From NCBI GenBank assembly GCA_038529265.1, contig JBCBDX010000011.1, positions 62,001 through 126,000 of the forward strand: a stretch of 64,000 nt of DNA, read 5' to 3'. The stretch comes from JBCBDX01 sp038529265 (GTDB lineage: Bacteria; Pseudomonadota; Alphaproteobacteria; Rhizobiales; Rhizobiaceae). The position numbers were made by a program, and so were the translations under genes. The notes under the pieces were generated by a model, which saw only the letters and a list, made by a program, of their open reading frames with translations, had not been told where the DNA came from and searched no databases. Below, piece after piece: positions 26,793 through 35,432 of the stretch; within the stretch, counting starts at the first letter, position 1, and each line of letters starts with the position of its first letter.

Positions 26793-27311
26793 TCAGCCTC
26801 CGCCACCGCGAAGCATAAAGATTAGGATTACAGAATAGATCAACACACCGCCAGCCAACAGGAATACCTGATAATTGCTGGAGACAGTCGCTTTTGCTTG
26901 CTCGGTAACGCGCTCCAAAAGCTCGGGCCAAGTGTAGGAAACGAAATCGCCCTGCGTCATGATGGAGACCAGTTTACCTTCTTCGTCGACAACGGGGAGT
27001 CTGCGGAACCGTTCATTTGACATTTGGCGTAACCAGTCACGCAGATCGTCAGTCTCCTTTGCGACCCGTACTTCACGGGTCATGATGTCGGCCAGCTTGG
27101 TTTTCTTTGGGTCTTTTGCGTTATTGACTAAACGCTTCATCACGTCACGCTCGGTCACCATACCGGCGACTTTTTCGTCTTTATCGACGACGACCACCGA
27201 GCCAAAGTTGCGCTCCGACATCGCAGCCACCGCTTCAGCAACTGTTTTGTCTTGAGTGAAGGTCAGTGGCTTCGGCTTGTTGGCATATTCCGGTCGATCC
27301 ATTATCCGCAT
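26793..27311 (-). CDS. CBS-domain protein with C-terminal membrane anchor
   Basis: 172 residues from an ATG at 27311 (CGGAG 8 bases upstream); a start at 27479 would overlap moaE and is rejected. Two CBS motifs form one Bateman module: ~18-65 (VAEAVAAMSERNFGSVVVVD, MVTERDVMKRL) and ~82-130 (LRQMSNERFRRLPVVDEE, MTQGDFV). The C-terminus has a transmembrane helix (YQVFLLAGGVLIYSVILIF) followed by LRGGGG. CBS pairs bind adenosine nucleotides. The tail anchor suggests a nucleotide sensor at the membrane; partner unknown. Confidence 0.85.
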   Translation of the reverse strand: MRIMDRPEYANKPKPLTFTQDKTVAEAVAAMSERNFGSVVVVDKDEKVAGMVTERDVMKRLVNNAKDPKKTKLADIMTREVRVAKETDDLRDWLRQMSNERFRRLPVVDEEGKLVSIMTQGDFVSYTWPELLERVTEQAKATVSSNYQVFLLAGGVLIYSVILIFMLRGGGG

Positions 27312-27375
27312 GTGGCTGGCTCCGTTGCAGTTCGATTGCTGGAAAACTAGTGCGACAATTTGGACAGTGAAGGGG

Positions 27376-27843
27376 TCAGGCCTTCCAGCGGCTGCGAACA
27401 TGCAGGTCCCGCGATTTGACGGTGACCCAGTTGCCCATTGATCCATCGGCCATATGCTCGCGCTTCCAGAAGGGCGCATCGGTCTTTAGAAAGTCCATAA
27501 CAAATTCAACGCCCGCCAGCGCCGCCTTGCGATGCGCGCTCGCTGCAAACACAAGAACGATAGGTTCTCCAGCATTCACGATGCCGAAACGATGCGTCAC
27601 TTCAATGCGTGTAATGGGCCATTTATCTAGAGCTGTTTTGCAAATTGTTTCGATCTGCGCCTCAGCCATGCCAGGATAGTGCTCAAGTTCAAGAGCCCTC
27701 AGCGCACCGTTTTCCGAACGGCAACGACCACAAAAGTGAGCAATCGCGCCATCATTGTCACCGCATATAGCTTCAAAAGCAGTATAGGCATTGACGGCTG
27801 AAAGTGGCTGGTCGGTGATCGAAACTTGGATGTCGGCCGCCAT
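27376..27843 (-). CDS. moaE: Molybdopterin synthase catalytic subunit
   Basis: 155 residues. MoaE with thiocarboxylated MoaD converts cyclic pyranopterin monophosphate to molybdopterin. The MoaE core HRFGIVNAGEPIVLVF, followed by SAHRKAALAGVEFVMDFLK and the active-site PFWKREH Lys region, is intact. Begins one base after the moaD stop, so the two subunits are coupled. moaA, moaB and moaC are not in the window. Confidence 0.95.
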   Translation of the reverse strand: MAADIQVSITDQPLSAVNAYTAFEAICGDNDGAIAHFCGRCRSENGALRALELEHYPGMAEAQIETICKTALDKWPITRIEVTHRFGIVNAGEPIVLVFAASAHRKAALAGVEFVMDFLKTDAPFWKREHMADGSMGNWVTVKSRDLHVRSRWKA

Positions 27844-27844
27844 A

Positions 27845-28099
27845 TCAGCCGCCGGTCATTGGCGGAAAGATGGCAATCTCAGCCGCATCACCAATCTCAT
27901 CGCTCAGGCTGACGAGCTGTTGGTCGACAGCCACGCGCACCACCAGCTTTTGCTCAGTCAGAAACGCATATTCTTCACCGCGCGATGTCAGCCAATCGAT
28001 CAAAGTCTCGACAGTTGAGACCGACGTTGGCAGTTCCAGCGCTTCACTGTCTTTGCCGATCTTTTCGCGTACCCACGCAAAATAACGCATCGTGACCAT
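27845..28099 (-). CDS. moaD: Molybdopterin synthase sulfur carrier subunit
   Basis: 84 residues, ubiquitin fold, ending in the essential MTGG tail that becomes a thiocarboxylate. Start set at the ATG at 28099 (MVTMRYFAWVREKIG): GGAAGG lies 6 bases before it and it begins 2 bases after the pgsA stop. The longer frame from 28282 lies inside pgsA and is rejected. Confidence 0.95.
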   Translation of the reverse strand: MVTMRYFAWVREKIGKDSEALELPTSVSTVETLIDWLTSRGEEYAFLTEQKLVVRVAVDQQLVSLSDEIGDAAEIAIFPPMTGG

Positions 28100-28101
28100 G
28101 G

Positions 28102-28704
28102 TCAGCCTTCCATTACATGCCGCATGCCGGAACGGAAATAGTCGTAGCCAGTGTAGAGTGTCAGCAGCGCAGCGATCCAAAGCAACACCAAACCCGCTTC
28201 GCTGATAAAGGGCATAATACTGTCGCCCGCTGGTCCCAGCAGCAATAAGCCAATGGCAACCAACTGAACTGTCGTTTTCCATTTGGCGAGATTGGAAACT
28301 GGAACCGAGACTTTCGCGCTCGCCAGATATTCACGCAAGCCGGAAACCAGGATCTCTCGGCACAAGATAATCACACCGGCCCAAATCGACCAGCCGCTTA
28401 TGGTGCCATCTGCCGCAAGCAACAAGAGAATCACCGACACCAAAAGCTTGTCGGCGATAGGATCAAGCATGCGACCAATATTGGACGTCTCGTTAAGTCT
28501 GCGGGCCAGATAACCATCGAGCCAGTCGGTCACTGAGGCGACGACAAATAACCAAAACGCGGTCCAGCGCATCGCCAGGCTGGGCTCCAGCGGATTGGGG
28601 ATAAAGAACAGCAAAACGATCAGCGGTACCGCGAGAATACGACCGTAGGTCAGCAGGTTCGGGATCGCGAAAACCCGCGCATCATGTTCAGCGGTCTTTG
28701 TCAT
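28102..28704 (-). CDS. pgsA: Phosphatidylglycerophosphate synthase
   Basis: 200 residues, a CDP-alcohol phosphatidyltransferase. Makes phosphatidylglycerol phosphate from CDP-diacylglycerol and glycerol-3-phosphate at the inner membrane. The DWLDGYLARRLNETSNIGRMLDPIADKLL motif (D-G-x2-A-R-x8-G-x3-D-x3-D, quoted here only in outline) is complete, with several membrane helices on each side. Lies between uvrC (38-base gap) and moaD (2-base gap). Confidence 0.95.
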   Translation of the reverse strand: MTKTAEHDARVFAIPNLLTYGRILAVPLIVLLFFIPNPLEPSLAMRWTAFWLFVVASVTDWLDGYLARRLNETSNIGRMLDPIADKLLVSVILLLLAADGTISGWSIWAGVIILCREILVSGLREYLASAKVSVPVSNLAKWKTTVQLVAIGLLLLGPAGDSIMPFISEAGLVLLWIAALLTLYTGYDYFRSGMRHVMEG

Positions 28705-28742
28705 AAGGGTGGTTTCGGTTGCGTATCGTCAAAGGTCAAGTC

Positions 28743-30779
28743 TCAGCGGACCTGATCATCATTGAAATGCGCGTGAATTGTGTTCGCCATAGCCTCTGAG
28801 ATACCGTCCACCTTCTGCAGATCTCGAACTGTCGCACGCGCCACACCTTTTGCCGTGCCAAAATGATGGAGCAGCGCTCGCTTGCGTGATGGTCCTATGC
28901 CGTCAATCTCATCTAGCGGGTTTTTCACCATTTCCTTTTTTCGCCGAGCCCTGTGTGAACCAATGGCAAACCGGTGTGCTTCGTCTCGTAGCCGCTGCAC
29001 GAAATAAAGAACCGGATCGCGCGGCGGTAGGGTGAAGTCGCTTTTGCCTGGCATGAAAAACCGCTCGCGGCCCGCATCTCGGTCTACGCCCTTGGCAACG
29101 CCGACCAATTCCACAGCGTCGCCAACCCCCAAATCATCCAGGATTGTTCTGACCGCGTTGAGTTGACCCAGTCCACCATCGATCAGCAAGACATCGGGCC
29201 AGACGGGAAATGCATCAATATCGGCGTTCTCATCCTCGACGGTTCGGTCCGGCACGCCGCATTCCTTCATCAAGCGACTGAAACGGCGTTCCATCACTTC
29301 GCGCATCATGCCGAAATCATCGCCCGGTGTGATGTCTTTCGACTTGATGTTGAACTTGCGGTACTGGTTTTTCACAAACCCCTCAGGCCCGGCGACGATC
29401 ATGCCGCCGACGGCATTGGTTCCCATAATGTGCGAGTTGTCGAACACCTCGATCCGCTGCGGTACTCGCTTAAGGCCAAATGTTTCTGCAAGGCCTTTCA
29501 TGAGTTTTGCTTGAGACGACGTTTCCGCCAGGCGCCTACCCAGCGCCTCTTTGGCGTTGGTCATGGCGTGCTGAACCAGATCGCGTTTTTCACCGCGCTG
29601 GGGAACATTGATGGCAACTTTGTAACCGGCTTTGAGCGTGAAGGCTTCTTCCAGAAGCGGCTGCTCTGCCACGGTGTCCGAAATCAGAATAAGCTTGGGT
29701 ATTGGTTTGTCGTCGTAAAACTGGCTGAGGAAAGCGCCGAGCACCTCTGCATCCTCCATGGAGGCATCGGAACGCGGGAAGTAAGCGCGGTTGCCCCAAT
29801 TCTGCCCGGTCCGGAAAAAGAAGACTTGAATGCAGACTTGCCCGCCCTCTGAGCAAACCGCAAAGACATCAGCTTCCTCAACGGTTTGCGGATTGATACC
29901 TTGAGCGCTCTGAATGGCAGTAAGCGCAGAAATGCGGTCGCGATAGAGCGCAGCACGTTCAAAATCGAGGTCTTCGGCTGCCGCTTGCATGGTCGCAGCC
30001 ATGTCGGCCTGCACCTTCTTGCTTTTGCCGCGTAGAAAGTCCTTCGCTTCGCTGACGAGTTGGCCATAGCCTTCTACCGAAATCTCGCCAGTACACGGTC
30101 CGGAGCAACGCTTGATCTGATAAAGGAGGCAAGGGCGGGTGCGGCTGTCGTAAACGCTGTCGGTACAGGTACGCAGGAGGAAGGCTCGTTGCATCGCGTT
30201 GATAGTGCGGCCGACTGCACCGGCTGACGCGAATGGCCCAAAGTAATCAGCCTTCTTGGTTTGAGCACCACGGTGTTTAAAAAGGCCCGGTGCGCCATGG
30301 TTTTGCGTCAGGATGATGTACGGAAAGGATTTGTCGTCGCGCAGGAGTACGTTGAAGCGTGGACGCAGCCGTTTGATCAGATTGGCTTCAAGCAGCAAGG
30401 CTTCGGTCTCTGATTGGGTGGTGACAAATTCCATGGCTTTGGTCAGCCGGATCATGCGTCCGATGCGATTATTGTGCCCAATGCCACGTGCGTATGAAGA
30501 AACACGGTTTTTCAGCGACTTGGCTTTGCCAACATAAAGAACGTCACCATCATCATTGAGCATCCGGTAGACGCCTGGCTTGTTGGGAAGTCGCTTGACT
30601 TTGTCGGCAATCAGCTCAGCGCCTGTCAGGCGCTCACCGTCTTGAGCAACACTATCGTCCGACCCGACCCATGTGAGCGCATCGGCCAGCTTCTTGCCGC
30701 TTGGCGCTTCTTCAATGGCAGAATCGTCTTGGTCTGGCGCTTCCATAGCCTCTATGTCGTCCGTATCTGGTTTCGGCAT
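28743..30779 (-). CDS. uvrC: Excinuclease ABC subunit C
   Basis: 678 residues from the ATG at 30779 (MPKPDTDD), with AAGGGGC just upstream. Starts at 30830 or 30941 would run toward or into the SDR gene. UvrC makes both incisions in nucleotide-excision repair. After an acidic N-terminal extension of ~55 residues come the GIY-YIG nuclease (NKPGVYRMLNDDGDVLYVGK), the UVR helix, the RNase H-like nuclease (FDNSHIMGTNAVGGM; LLIDGGLGQL) and C-terminal helix-hairpin-helix motifs (IDGIGPSRKRALLHHFG). The extension is longer than in E. coli. Confidence 0.95.
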   Translation of the reverse strand: MPKPDTDDIEAMEAPDQDDSAIEEAPSGKKLADALTWVGSDDSVAQDGERLTGAELIADKVKRLPNKPGVYRMLNDDGDVLYVGKAKSLKNRVSSYARGIGHNNRIGRMIRLTKAMEFVTTQSETEALLLEANLIKRLRPRFNVLLRDDKSFPYIILTQNHGAPGLFKHRGAQTKKADYFGPFASAGAVGRTINAMQRAFLLRTCTDSVYDSRTRPCLLYQIKRCSGPCTGEISVEGYGQLVSEAKDFLRGKSKKVQADMAATMQAAAEDLDFERAALYRDRISALTAIQSAQGINPQTVEEADVFAVCSEGGQVCIQVFFFRTGQNWGNRAYFPRSDASMEDAEVLGAFLSQFYDDKPIPKLILISDTVAEQPLLEEAFTLKAGYKVAINVPQRGEKRDLVQHAMTNAKEALGRRLAETSSQAKLMKGLAETFGLKRVPQRIEVFDNSHIMGTNAVGGMIVAGPEGFVKNQYRKFNIKSKDITPGDDFGMMREVMERRFSRLMKECGVPDRTVEDENADIDAFPVWPDVLLIDGGLGQLNAVRTILDDLGVGDAVELVGVAKGVDRDAGRERFFMPGKSDFTLPPRDPVLYFVQRLRDEAHRFAIGSHRARRKKEMVKNPLDEIDGIGPSRKRALLHHFGTAKGVARATVRDLQKVDGISEAMANTIHAHFNDDQVR

Positions 30780-30844
30780 CAAGCCCCTTGCGGCATGCCG
30801 CGAGTATTTTTGTCGCCTTGAGCGCACCATACTGACAAACAACC

Positions 30845-31609
30845 CTATTCGTTGATGCCCACAACGTCCGGTGTTTCCCAAGCCAGATGTTGGCCTCCAT
30901 CCAGACAAACCAATTGGCCGGTGATGGATTTCGTCTTCCAAAGATAATGGATGGTTTCGGCGAACTCCTCGAGCAGAGGTCCGCGTTGCAACGGCACCGC
31001 GTTCACCTGCTTGGCAAAGTCATCATCTGACTGGCGCACATTTTTTAGGGTCGGACCCGGCCCAATGGCATTCACGCGTATGCGCGGCGCCAAAGCCATC
31101 GCGCTGGTCTGGGTCATCGCCCATTGCGCAGCCTTCGATAGTGTATAACTGAAAAAGAGCGGTGTTAAGCGGCGCACACGCTGGTCGATGAGATTGACCA
31201 CCAAGCCGTCGTGACCGTCTGGCAACTTCTCTGCAAGCTTGGACGTCAGCTGAGCTGGCGCACCAACATGAATGCGCATATGCGTATCCATGAGGGTCTG
31301 CGAAAACCCGCTTATCTCATCTTTTTCGAACACAGACGCGTTGTTGACCAACACCCCGATGCGTTGCCCGAGCGCTTCCTGTGCCTCCGCGATTATGGCG
31401 CCTGTGGCATCAACGTCCATCAAGTCAGCGCTAACTACGCATGCTTTTCCGCCGTCGGTCTTCAAAAGATCGGCCAGCTCATTGGCTTCATCGATAGAGC
31501 GATTGGCGTGAACAGCGATAGGGTAGCCGTTGGCGGCCAGTCCAGTTGCAATGGCTTGGCCAATGCGTGTGGCGCCGCCGGTGACAAGCACAGCAGGTAG
31601 AGTGGTCAA
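30845..31609 (-). CDS. SDR oxidoreductase, pteridine-reductase/FolM-like
   Basis: 254 residues. Rossmann motif LVTGGATRIGQAIA with Arg after TGGAT is the pteridine-reductase (PTR1/FolM) form of the SDR glycine motif. NNASVFEKD follows, and the active site is YTLSKAA. It ends in VCLDGGQHLAW. FolM-type enzymes reduce dihydromonapterin or dihydrofolate with NADPH. The gene is 65 bases upstream of uvrC and next to the molybdopterin genes on the same strand, but a direct link to pterin chemistry is only suggestive. Confidence 0.85.
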   Translation of the reverse strand: MTTLPAVLVTGGATRIGQAIATGLAANGYPIAVHANRSIDEANELADLLKTDGGKACVVSADLMDVDATGAIIAEAQEALGQRIGVLVNNASVFEKDEISGFSQTLMDTHMRIHVGAPAQLTSKLAEKLPDGHDGLVVNLIDQRVRRLTPLFFSYTLSKAAQWAMTQTSAMALAPRIRVNAIGPGPTLKNVRQSDDDFAKQVNAVPLQRGPLLEEFAETIHYLWKTKSITGQLVCLDGGQHLAWETPDVVGINE

Positions 31610-31635
31610 TGATCAGTTCCGATATCTTTTCAGCT

Positions 31636-32592
31636 TCAGAACAACGAGATAATGTAGACGATGTAGCCGACAAGCATGGCGCCACCGAGTAGTTTGCCAG
31701 TCGTTATCTTGCCGAAGCAGATAACCGCCAAAAGTATTGAGGTGGCCAACATCACCCACATATCGCGTTCAACGATGACCTCGGCAACCTTCAGCGATGT
31801 GACCATCCCGGTAATGCCCATGATGGCCGCGATATTGAAAATGTTGGAGCCGATGATGTTGCCCAGAGCAACGTCCGCTTCTTTCCGCCACGCCGCCATG
31901 AAGGAGGTCGCAAGCTCAGGAAGCGACGTGCCAATGGCGACGATTGTTAGTCCGATCACCGCTTCGGAAACCCCAAAGTCCAAGGCAATTTCGCTTGCAC
32001 CTGTCACGGTCATGTGAGCAGCGATCGGCAGACCAATGACACCGCCAATCAAGTAGACCGAAACCATGAGCGCGCTGTGAGGAGCTTCGCCAATTTCATC
32101 ATGATAGTCTGGCGGTATTTCTTCATCATCTTCCGCAAGCATGGCTGCACGCGCGCGCAGGATCTGCGTTGAAAGAAAGATAACGAGGCCAACAAACAAT
32201 ATTGTACCTTCAAGCCGCGATAGAAGACCATCTGTCAGCATCCACATGAAGGTGACTGTGAAAACCAGCATGATGGCCACGTTGCGCGAGAGGCCCCGTT
32301 GATTTGCAAGTATTGGTGCCAACAGAGCCGGCACGCCCATAACCAACAACACATTGGCGACGTTGGAGCCCACAACATTGCCAACGGCAATATCGGGCAC
32401 GCCGTTAAATGCAGATGAAAGCGAGACGAATAGCTCGGGCGCTGACGTGCCAAATGCAACAATCGTCAAGCCGATAATCAATGGTGGAATATCGAGGTTC
32501 TCCGCAAAGCCAACTGCGCCTTTGACCAGAAAATCCCCGGCAAAAACCAATAGGATAAGTCCCGCCAGCAACAGTCCAAAATCAAAGGCCAT
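31636..32592 (-). CDS. Sodium/calcium (cation) exchanger, YrbG family
   Basis: 318 residues from the ATG at 32592, with GAGGACGATT before it; a start at 32658 would add a basic segment not seen in the family. Ten membrane helices in two inverted halves, each with the CaCA alpha-repeat: IVAFGTSAPELFVS and IVAIGTSLPELATS, plus GNVVGSNVANVLLV and GNIIGSNIFNIAAI. The acidic residues of these repeats carry the transported cation. Usually Na+/Ca2+ exchange. An acidic cytoplasmic loop (AEDDEEIPPDYHDE) sits between the halves. First gene of a possible long - strand transcription unit ending at moaE. Confidence 0.92.
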   Translation of the reverse strand: MAFDFGLLLAGLILLVFAGDFLVKGAVGFAENLDIPPLIIGLTIVAFGTSAPELFVSLSSAFNGVPDIAVGNVVGSNVANVLLVMGVPALLAPILANQRGLSRNVAIMLVFTVTFMWMLTDGLLSRLEGTILFVGLVIFLSTQILRARAAMLAEDDEEIPPDYHDEIGEAPHSALMVSVYLIGGVIGLPIAAHMTVTGASEIALDFGVSEAVIGLTIVAIGTSLPELATSFMAAWRKEADVALGNIIGSNIFNIAAIMGITGMVTSLKVAEVIVERDMWVMLATSILLAVICFGKITTGKLLGGAMLVGYIVYIISLF

Positions 32593-32730
32593 CAATCGTC
32601 CTCGCAGCACAAAGCTAGGCCGAGACATAGGTGAGTGGCGATGCGAGCGCAATTGCAATCACCAAATATTATAAGCGCAGGTTCAACGTGTAGTCATTGG
32701 GCCTTGGCGCCACAAATATCCCATACTTTC

Positions 32731-32746
32731 GCGGCGTTAGCGCCGC
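32731..32746. other. Short perfect hairpin in a 235-base gap
   Basis: GCGGCG-TTAG-CGCCGC lies between the exchanger and the beta-barrel gene. No T-run follows. The rest of the gap must hold divergent promoters, but no clear hexamers are visible. Confidence 0.3.
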
Positions 32747-32827
32747 ATTTGGCTCTGAAAGTCTGCGGGCTGGGAACAAGACTGATCGGAACCTATTCTG
32801 GAACCGTTGCATGTTTGGGAGCCATAT

Positions 32828-33481
32828 ATGCGTGCAACTCTATTCAAAGCCATACTGTCAATTTCTTTTCTCGCAATTGCTGGGTCTGCATCTCTGGCAA
32901 CTGATGCTGTTCGCGTAAAACCGTTGCCTGTCGCGTTGGACATTGTCATACAAGAACCCAAGAATGACTGGTCTGGTGTTTATATCGGCGGGTTTGGATA
33001 TTACGCTGCTGGCACATTTGATAGCTCTCAAGGCAACATTGATGCGAATGGCTATGAGGGCGGTATTTTTGCCGGTTTCGACCTTGATCTCGATGGCTAT
33101 ATCATCGGTGGAGAGGCCGATATCGCGGTCGGATCTGTTGTCGGAGAGCAGGAAACAGCGGCCACCAAACTGGAAAAACGCATCAATGGTTCGGTGCGTG
33201 CCCGCGCCGGTATCGCAGTTGATCGCGTTCTCATCTACGGAACAGCGGGTTTAGCACTGACAGGCACCGAGCTGACTGAAAACACTGAAAGTGACACAAC
33301 TACCCATCTTGGCTGGACGATTGGTGCCGGCGTCGACGTCAAAATAACAGAGAAACTGTTCGGTCGTGTTGAGTATCGATATACAGAATACGATAGCGAG
33401 ACTTTTACGCTAGGCAGCAACGCTGTTGCCACCGGATTTGATGAGCATTCTGTTCGTGCAGGCCTGGGTGTAAGATTTTAA
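32828..33481 (+). CDS. Outer membrane beta-barrel protein (Omp25/Omp31-like)
   Basis: 217 residues from the ATG at 32828 (MRATLFKAIL), 7 bases after GGGAG. Signal peptide ~1-24 (ISFLAIAGSASLATDA). The mature part begins WSGVYIGGFGYYAAG, the usual first barrel strand of rhizobial Omp25/Omp31 and OprF-N-like porin proteins. It has regular Gly/aromatic-rich strands, a middle VRARAGIAVDRVLIYGTAGLA, and the terminal FDEHSVRAGLGVRF with C-terminal Phe. A probable 8-strand outer membrane protein; specific role unknown. A terminator follows at 33516. Confidence 0.85.
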   Translation: MRATLFKAILSISFLAIAGSASLATDAVRVKPLPVALDIVIQEPKNDWSGVYIGGFGYYAAGTFDSSQGNIDANGYEGGIFAGFDLDLDGYIIGGEADIAVGSVVGEQETAATKLEKRINGSVRARAGIAVDRVLIYGTAGLALTGTELTENTESDTTTHLGWTIGAGVDVKITEKLFGRVEYRYTEYDSETFTLGSNAVATGFDEHSVRAGLGVRF

Positions 33482-33515
33482 AAAAGCCCCAACGAGTATG
33501 TAGCAACAATTTTAC

Positions 33516-33549
33516 CCGGCTTGCTCACGGCAATTCCGGGTTTTTTTTA
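33516..33549 (+). terminator. Intrinsic terminator after the beta-barrel gene
   Basis: CCCGG..TTGC pairs with GCAA..CCGGG around a short loop and runs into eight T residues. It overlaps the last codon of the convergent GST gene, where the complementary strand lacks a T-run. Confidence 0.85.
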
Positions 33550-34149
33550 CGCTAGAGACTTGAGCTCTGAAAAGCTTGGGACGATTTGGCCAAACTTACC
33601 GTAGAAGCGTTTTAGCTTTGGTCGCCCGCGTGACCATTTCAAATCTGGAAATCGAAGTTCTGCATAGGCAATGGCACACGCTATGGCGACATGGCCGACA
33701 TGCGGTTTACCGCGCATCGAACAATGATCGTTAAGCCAGTCCAGTGTTCTTTCCGCTTTGCGCGCCTGCAGGTCCAACCACGTTTGCTGGACTTTGTCCG
33801 CAGGGCGAAAGCGTTTTTCATACACTTGTGCCAAAAGAACATCGCAGAGCCCGTCAGCAGCAGCCTCCAAACGTTCCGCCTCGCGCCGTTTGGCAGCATT
33901 GCGAGGGAACAGTTTTTTGCCGGACATACGGTCCAATTCCTGCGTGATCGCACGGCTGTCAAAAAGGCCTGTTCCATCTTCCAAAACCAGGCAGGGAATC
34001 TTACCCAACGGATTGGCTGCCAAGAGCTTGTCGGGCTCATCGGTCGTCGCAACAACCTGCCCATCCAGTTCTATGCCTGCAATCGCAGCAGAAACGCGCA
34101 CCTTTGCTGAATAGGGCGATGAAGGTGCATGGAGAAGTGTAACGCTCAA
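33547..34149 (-). CDS. Glutathione S-transferase family protein
   Basis: 200 residues. N-terminal thioredoxin-fold domain (LLHAPSSPYSAKVRVSAAIAG) with the cis-Pro segment NPLGKIPCLVLEDG and FDSRAI, where the glutathione gamma-Glu usually binds. An all-helical C-domain follows (HVAIACAIAYAELRFPD). The usual catalytic Ser position lies in SSPYS. Substrate unknown. Last gene of a three-gene run with an RNase T2 and a secreted protein; gap 20 bases. Confidence 0.85.
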   Translation of the reverse strand: MSVTLLHAPSSPYSAKVRVSAAIAGIELDGQVVATTDEPDKLLAANPLGKIPCLVLEDGTGLFDSRAITQELDRMSGKKLFPRNAAKRREAERLEAAADGLCDVLLAQVYEKRFRPADKVQQTWLDLQARKAERTLDWLNDHCSMRGKPHVGHVAIACAIAYAELRFPDLKWSRGRPKLKRFYGKFGQIVPSFSELKSLA

Positions 34150-34169
34150 CTAACTGTTTCCTTTTTGCT

Positions 34170-34856
34170 TTAGTTTGCCGGAACGACGACCATATCGGGC
34201 AATTGACAGTGCCGCCGGTCAACTTCAGGGCACGAGACAAAGCTCTTCAAGTCTTTTGTGAGGCATATGCGTACATCGCGCAAAAAACGACGGTCGCAGG
34301 TAACGCCCACATATTCTGGACGCAAATCGCTGTTTGCGTTTAGAAAAGCTTCTTCGATGCTGAGGTGATCTTGTCGAAAAGACTGCACACGACCGGCATC
34401 GATTTCGGGTTTCTCTATCATATTGAAGGCGCGCCTGGTTGTCTCAAAGTAAGCCCGCTGGTTCAGGCCTGAACATGATCCATGCTTGCGCCATTGATGG
34501 CCGATCAGCCCGGTTGATGGCATGATATCAAGCGTTGCGCTGACAAGCTCATTTGGAACGCGGTCTCGAGTGCCAGGTTCGCAAAACTCTGGATAACCAC
34601 TTTGAAACTGAGGCCATAGCCCGTGGACAATCCAATCAAAAGACTTTCCCGGGCCGCATTGTTGCTGATTGGCGCGGTCGCCTTGCGACTGGCAGTAACC
34701 GGGTGACCAAGATAGCGCCAAGACATAGAAATCAAAACCCGTCCCAACCGGCAATCCCTCTTTGCCAACACTGTCAGCGGAGACAGACAGGTCCTCACAA
34801 GCAACCAGCGCGCAAAGCGATAGCGCGGTCAGAAGCCGCGAAATGGTTTGCTGCAT
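34170..34856 (-). CDS. Ribonuclease T2 family lipoprotein
   Basis: 228 residues. Residues 1-20 end in a lipobox (ALVAC, Cys20), so the enzyme is probably lipid-anchored in the envelope. Both T2 active-site blocks are present: WIVHGLWPQ and HQWRKHGSCS, with the two catalytic His and the Glu replaced or shifted in context. Conserved Cys residues (GYC, QQC, FC, SC) suggest disulfides. T2 enzymes cut RNA without base preference in periplasm or outside. Starts 2 bases after the stop of a secreted Cys-containing protein, so the two are likely made together. Confidence 0.9.
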   Translation of the reverse strand: MQQTISRLLTALSLCALVACEDLSVSADSVGKEGLPVGTGFDFYVLALSWSPGYCQSQGDRANQQQCGPGKSFDWIVHGLWPQFQSGYPEFCEPGTRDRVPNELVSATLDIMPSTGLIGHQWRKHGSCSGLNQRAYFETTRRAFNMIEKPEIDAGRVQSFRQDHLSIEEAFLNANSDLRPEYVGVTCDRRFLRDVRICLTKDLKSFVSCPEVDRRHCQLPDMVVVPAN

Positions 34857-34858
34857 GA

Positions 34859-35353
34859 TTAGCGGAGCGTGCGGCAGTGGCCGTTATAAACGTTCCAACG
34901 ATCGAAGCCTTCCACACAAAACTCCACATTGTGGATAAGGCCACCATTGCCGAGTGCGTTTTGGACCGGTTTCTTTGAGCCAAGCCATGAACCACCAAAC
35001 CCGGCAAAGCCAACACCGCCTTCAATAAGGTACCAAATCTTGCGATGCTGGCCATTGTTAAGGACAGCCGTCGCGTGGCAGTAGCGACGGGCAACGGCGC
35101 GCTCGCCGTGTACATCCTGCGGAATGTAGCGATGCTGGTGTACACCATTTATTGCATCAATGCGCAGATGCGGCTGGTGCAGGACGCGCTTGGCCTGAGT
35201 TTTGAACTTCGATTGAATGATCTTGATCAGCTGTGGCGTTTCACATGCCGCGCTATCGACGGTCCGGAAATATTCTTCGTGGGCATTGGCAGGGGCCATA
35301 GACAGCGTTGCCGCGGCCAAAGCACTCGCCAAAAGTGTGGTAACGATTTTCAA
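34859..35353 (-). CDS. Secreted Cys-containing hypothetical protein beside RNase T2
   Basis: 164 residues. Signal peptide ~1-24 (ALAAATLSMAPANA). The mature protein has four Cys (AACETP, RYCHA, EFCVEG, GHCRTLR), likely two disulfides, and ends in WNVYNGHCRTLR. The centre (YLIEGGVGFAGFGG) is Gly-rich. I do not recognise the family. Because it precedes the RNase T2 lipoprotein gene with a 2-base gap, a periplasmic partner role for that enzyme is possible but unproven. Confidence 0.75.
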   Translation of the reverse strand: MKIVTTLLASALAAATLSMAPANAHEEYFRTVDSAACETPQLIKIIQSKFKTQAKRVLHQPHLRIDAINGVHQHRYIPQDVHGERAVARRYCHATAVLNNGQHRKIWYLIEGGVGFAGFGGSWLGSKKPVQNALGNGGLIHNVEFCVEGFDRWNVYNGHCRTLR

Positions 35354-35432
35354 GACTCACCCCCAGTTGTAGGTGTGCAGATGCTACCGTCGCCATCGTC
35401 TGCAAACAAGATGTGTGGCGGGCGTTCTGCAG

